Origin: Umboniibacter marinipuniceus
GTDB lineage: Bacteria; Pseudomonadota; Gammaproteobacteria; Pseudomonadales; DSM-25080
DNA: 64,000 nt
Direction of reading: 5' to 3'
NCBI RefSeq assembly: GCF_003688415.1
Contig: NZ_REFJ01000001.1
Coordinates: forward strand, 416,645 to 480,644
This document shows, in pieces, positions 62,050 to 64,000 of the stretch (its first letter is position 1; each line of letters opens with the position of its first letter). Made by a program: the position numbers and the translations under genes. Below the pieces are notes generated by a model, which searched no databases, had not been told where the DNA came from, and saw only the letters and a program-made list of their open reading frames with translations.

Positions 62050-62173
62050 GCATCAAGAGAGGGCATGCCCTCGCCAACCTGCTTACCTGAGCAAGGTGGT
62101 TACTCCTAACTGGGAGGATGTGACGCAATAGCGTAACCAAACAGGTTTCCTTGTAGCTCACTTTACTTGATGC
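62050..62173 (+). ncRNA. Structured multi-branched leader RNA (candidate riboregulator)
   Basis: The first 8 bases (GCATCAAG, 62050-62057) pair exactly with 62166-62173 (CTTGATGC). Inside lie GAGGG/CCCTC (62059-62072), a 9-bp helix with two bulges (62074-62099), a GGTTAC/GTAACC helix (62098-62103 with 62133-62138) enclosing CTCC/GGAG and CGC-AATA-GCG hairpins, and a small AAAC/GTTT stem. It ends 27 bases before the ATG of the next gene, which has an AGGAG site. No known riboswitch class was matched by eye. Confidence 0.55.
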
Positions 62174-62200
62174 GTTCTTATTAACTTTAGGAGCGTATAA

Positions 62201-62551
62201 ATGTCAGTCACTAATCCTTCTCGAACTACCTTAGATAAGCCAATATCTAAGACTTTTCAGCCATATCTCTATTGGTCTGAGTGCATAGATGCTACGGTGT
62301 CCGAGACGCCCTGGCGGCGTGGCGTGGTGCTATTTGAAAGTCAGCTTCGTCAGCCCCTTGGCAAGGATTTTCTCCACTTAAATAATGAACAACAGCGCCA
62401 ACGTATCGCGAGAACACTTACAAAAATGCTGCCATGCGGTGAAGCAAAACGCTGGGGTAGGAACCGACTTATCGCCGTGATATCTCAGCAACACTATTGG
62501 GCTCTGGACGTTTTTGGTGAGCGAAAGCTAGGTGAATATGAAGCGCAGTGA
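62201..62551 (+). CDS. Conserved-looking 116-residue protein of unknown function
   Basis: Not recognised. A Ser/Thr-rich N-terminus is followed by YLYWSECIDATVSETPWRRGVVL, a mixed alpha/beta pattern with many Arg, and an end rich in Trp and Tyr (HYWALDVFGERKLGEYEAQ). It has two Cys, no signal peptide and no membrane helix. AGGAG lies 8 bases before the ATG. It is expressed from the promoter at 62015-62042 through the structured leader. Confidence 0.7.
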   Translation: MSVTNPSRTTLDKPISKTFQPYLYWSECIDATVSETPWRRGVVLFESQLRQPLGKDFLHLNNEQQRQRIARTLTKMLPCGEAKRWGRNRLIAVISQQHYWALDVFGERKLGEYEAQ

Positions 62552-62704
62552 ACATGCCGCTGAAACGAAGTTTATGTGGTCCTATAGCAATCTCTGAGCC
62601 CTAGCGAGAATGCGAGCCGCTGTTGCTAGGTTTCTTGAGGAGGCTGGGCTAGCTATGATAGTGTGACCAAGATAAGGAATATAGTTTTAGTATGGAGTTA
62701 GATA

Positions 62705-63946
62705 ATGACAAGTATGATCGTGTTTGCAGCGATTCCAATCTTCTTTATTCTGATTGGCGTAGAATGGTGGTTAGACCATCGTAGTGGCAAACACTATATG
62801 CCCTTTGCTGACGCCTTTGGCTCGCTGGCCCTTGGTGTTTGGAGTATCTCTACCAAAGTGATCTTAATCAGTATTGGCGGTTGGATATACTTGGATCTGC
62901 TCAGTGGCGTAACCCTATTTTCGAGCATAGCGATGACACCACTGATGTGGCTGGTTGCCTTTGTGCTTTACGACTTCTGCTACTACTGGTTCCATCGTAT
63001 TAGTCATGAATGTAACTTCTTTTGGGCGAGTCATGTTGTTCATCATCAAAGCGAGGAGTACAACCTGACAACCGCCCTACGGCAGACAAGTAGCGGTCTA
63101 TTTGGTTTTCTCTTCTATTTCCCACTGTATATCATCGGCTTCAGTCCTAGTGTCATTGCTACGGTTGGCGCAATTAATCTCGTCTACCAATTCTGGGTTC
63201 ACACTCGCTATATTGATCGTTTGGGTTGGTTGGACCGCGTGTTTGTAACCCCGTCCAATCATCGGGTACATCATGGTCAGAATGATGTGTACATTGATAA
63301 GAATCATGGCGGAGTGTTGGTGGTTTGGGATAGGTTGTTTGGGACCTTCCAAGACGAAATACCTGGCTTGAAAATTGCGTATGGCGTTACGGTTCCTGTA
63401 AGGAGTCTCTCTCCGCTGGCGGCGAACCTACAGGTTTGGAAGCAGATGCTTCGTGACATCCCTAGGGCCGCAAACTGGCGAGAGGCATTTCGCCTGGTTT
63501 TTGGCAGGACTGGTTGGCGTTCTGAGTCAATGCAGGAAGACTTCCCACTAGCGAAAACGATGGCTCGCGGTGGAACGCTTTCTCGCTATCAGCCGTCAGT
63601 GGAAATGCCAATGATTGCCTATGCGGCCTTCCAACTTACGGTGTGTAGTCTTTTAGCAACCTTCTTCGCGCTGAATTCGGCCAGCTATAATGAGCCTACT
63701 CTTTGGTTGACCTGGTTGTTGATTAGCACTCCGCTGGTAACGTGCGCAAGACTGATGGAGAGACGAATCAATAGCTATCGCTGGGAGTGTTTGCGACTAC
63801 TAGTGTCTGTGATGGTAGTGCTGGCGTTACCACTCAGTCTCCACATTCACTTGCTCCTAAGCTATCTCATAATAAATTGTCTGGCATTGGCACTACTCGG
63901 CCACACAATGCGTGGTTCCGAGCAGTACCCATCTAGCTCTAGCTAA
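62705..63946 (+). CDS. Sterol-desaturase-family membrane hydroxylase
   Basis: 413 residues. Four to five N-terminal helices carry the three histidine boxes HRISHE, HVVHH and HRVHH, which bind the di-iron site, then GGVLVVWDRLFGTFQ. A second set of hydrophobic helices fills the C-terminal 120 residues. The family hydroxylates or desaturates membrane lipids or alkyl chains. Substrate unknown. The C-terminal extension is longer than in minimal members. Confidence 0.9.
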   Translation: MTSMIVFAAIPIFFILIGVEWWLDHRSGKHYMPFADAFGSLALGVWSISTKVILISIGGWIYLDLLSGVTLFSSIAMTPLMWLVAFVLYDFCYYWFHRISHECNFFWASHVVHHQSEEYNLTTALRQTSSGLFGFLFYFPLYIIGFSPSVIATVGAINLVYQFWVHTRYIDRLGWLDRVFVTPSNHRVHHGQNDVYIDKNHGGVLVVWDRLFGTFQDEIPGLKIAYGVTVPVRSLSPLAANLQVWKQMLRDIPRAANWREAFRLVFGRTGWRSESMQEDFPLAKTMARGGTLSRYQPSVEMPMIAYAAFQLTVCSLLATFFALNSASYNEPTLWLTWLLISTPLVTCARLMERRINSYRWECLRLLVSVMVVLALPLSLHIHLLLSYLIINCLALALLGHTMRGSEQYPSSSS

Positions 63947-64000
63947 TCACTAGGAAACCAAGCGCGGAAATACCTGCCGCAATTAACGCGTAAGGAAGCT
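63939..64000 (-). CDS. Possible C-terminus of a membrane protein (partial)
   Basis: The minus-strand frame entering from the right edge reads about 20 residues, LPYALIAAGISALGFLVIS and a stop at 63939, which looks like a transmembrane C-terminus. It overlaps the plus-strand stop by 8 bases. Too short to classify. Confidence 0.35.
   Translation of the reverse strand, partial: LPYALIAAGISALGFLVIS

Noticed and set aside
62050-62173. Cyclic-di-GMP (GEMM) riboswitch
   Set aside because: Only a GTGACGCAA stretch agrees. The GGCAAACC element and the receptor helix are missing.
1-64000. tRNA or rRNA genes, insertion sequences, prophage, attachment sites
   Set aside because: None could be recognised in either strand by reading. 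Very small or degenerate elements could have been missed.

Overview
The window comes from a Gram-negative bacterium, most likely a marine gammaproteobacterium of intermediate GC content. The evidence is gene content: a PbpC/alpha-2-macroglobulin pair, an ECF sigma/ChrR module, a complete aryl-polyene pigment cluster, an AbgT transporter and an EstA-type autotransporter. I cannot name a genus. No rRNA, tRNA, phage, insertion sequence or CRISPR array was seen, and the 64 kb reads as ordinary chromosome.

Layout. 1-2.0 kb: minus-strand operon of small stress or light-response genes (DUF3429, DCC-family DUF393, SDR, and a DUF523 protein cut by the window edge). 2.1-11.4 kb: a DUF885 lipoprotein, then pbpC and a giant alpha-2-macroglobulin lipoprotein, which together form a cell-envelope defence pair. 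11.5-17 kb: Old Yellow Enzyme, two PH-domain membrane proteins, a secreted amidohydrolase and a TraB/GumN protein. 17.1-23.0 kb: a singlet-oxygen-type regulon, with ECF sigma and ChrR on the plus strand and a five-gene operon opposite (NTF2-like, SDR, flavin amine oxidase-like, DUF1365, cyclopropane fatty acid synthase). A TGATCC-type promoter candidate lies between them. 23-37 kb: cold-shock protein with a long leader, EF-G, an acetolactate-synthase-like enzyme, RDD protein, a double SnoaL-like protein, a hydrolase, AbgT transporter, and a two-gene unit of a 13-repeat Tat-exported protein and a JmjC/cupin oxygenase. 37.5-55.7 kb: an aryl-polyene (APE) cluster of about 20 genes. 55.7-64 kb: a PuuB-like oxidase, FMN reductase, EstA-like autotransporter esterase, second DUF885 protein, a structured leader RNA before an unknown 116-aa gene, and a sterol-desaturase-family protein.

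How the parts work together. The APE genes encode a phosphopantetheinyl transferase, two ACPs, an acyl-ACP ligase fused to a dehydratase, a ketosynthase with its chain-length partner, a second ketosynthase, ketoreductase, second dehydratase, glycosyl- and acyltransferases, a thioesterase, and LolA/MMPL/DUF3261 envelope-delivery proteins. Additions beyond the E. coli-type core are an aromatic-amino-acid ammonia-lyase homologue, a flavin enzyme with halogenase motifs, a PagL-like outer-membrane protein and an AlkB-like di-iron enzyme. These could supply and decorate the aryl head group.

The best candidate for an undescribed system is at 34.8-36.8 kb. A twin-arginine signal precedes 13 near-identical 18-residue repeats with an invariant TDSDPND..GRGRG core, and 15 bases downstream begins a JmjC-type 2-oxoglutarate oxygenase with an intact HxD...H triad. 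I infer a repeat substrate modified in the cytoplasm and exported by Tat. The second candidate is the multi-branched leader RNA at 62050-62173, closed by an 8-bp stem that begins at the predicted transcription start.
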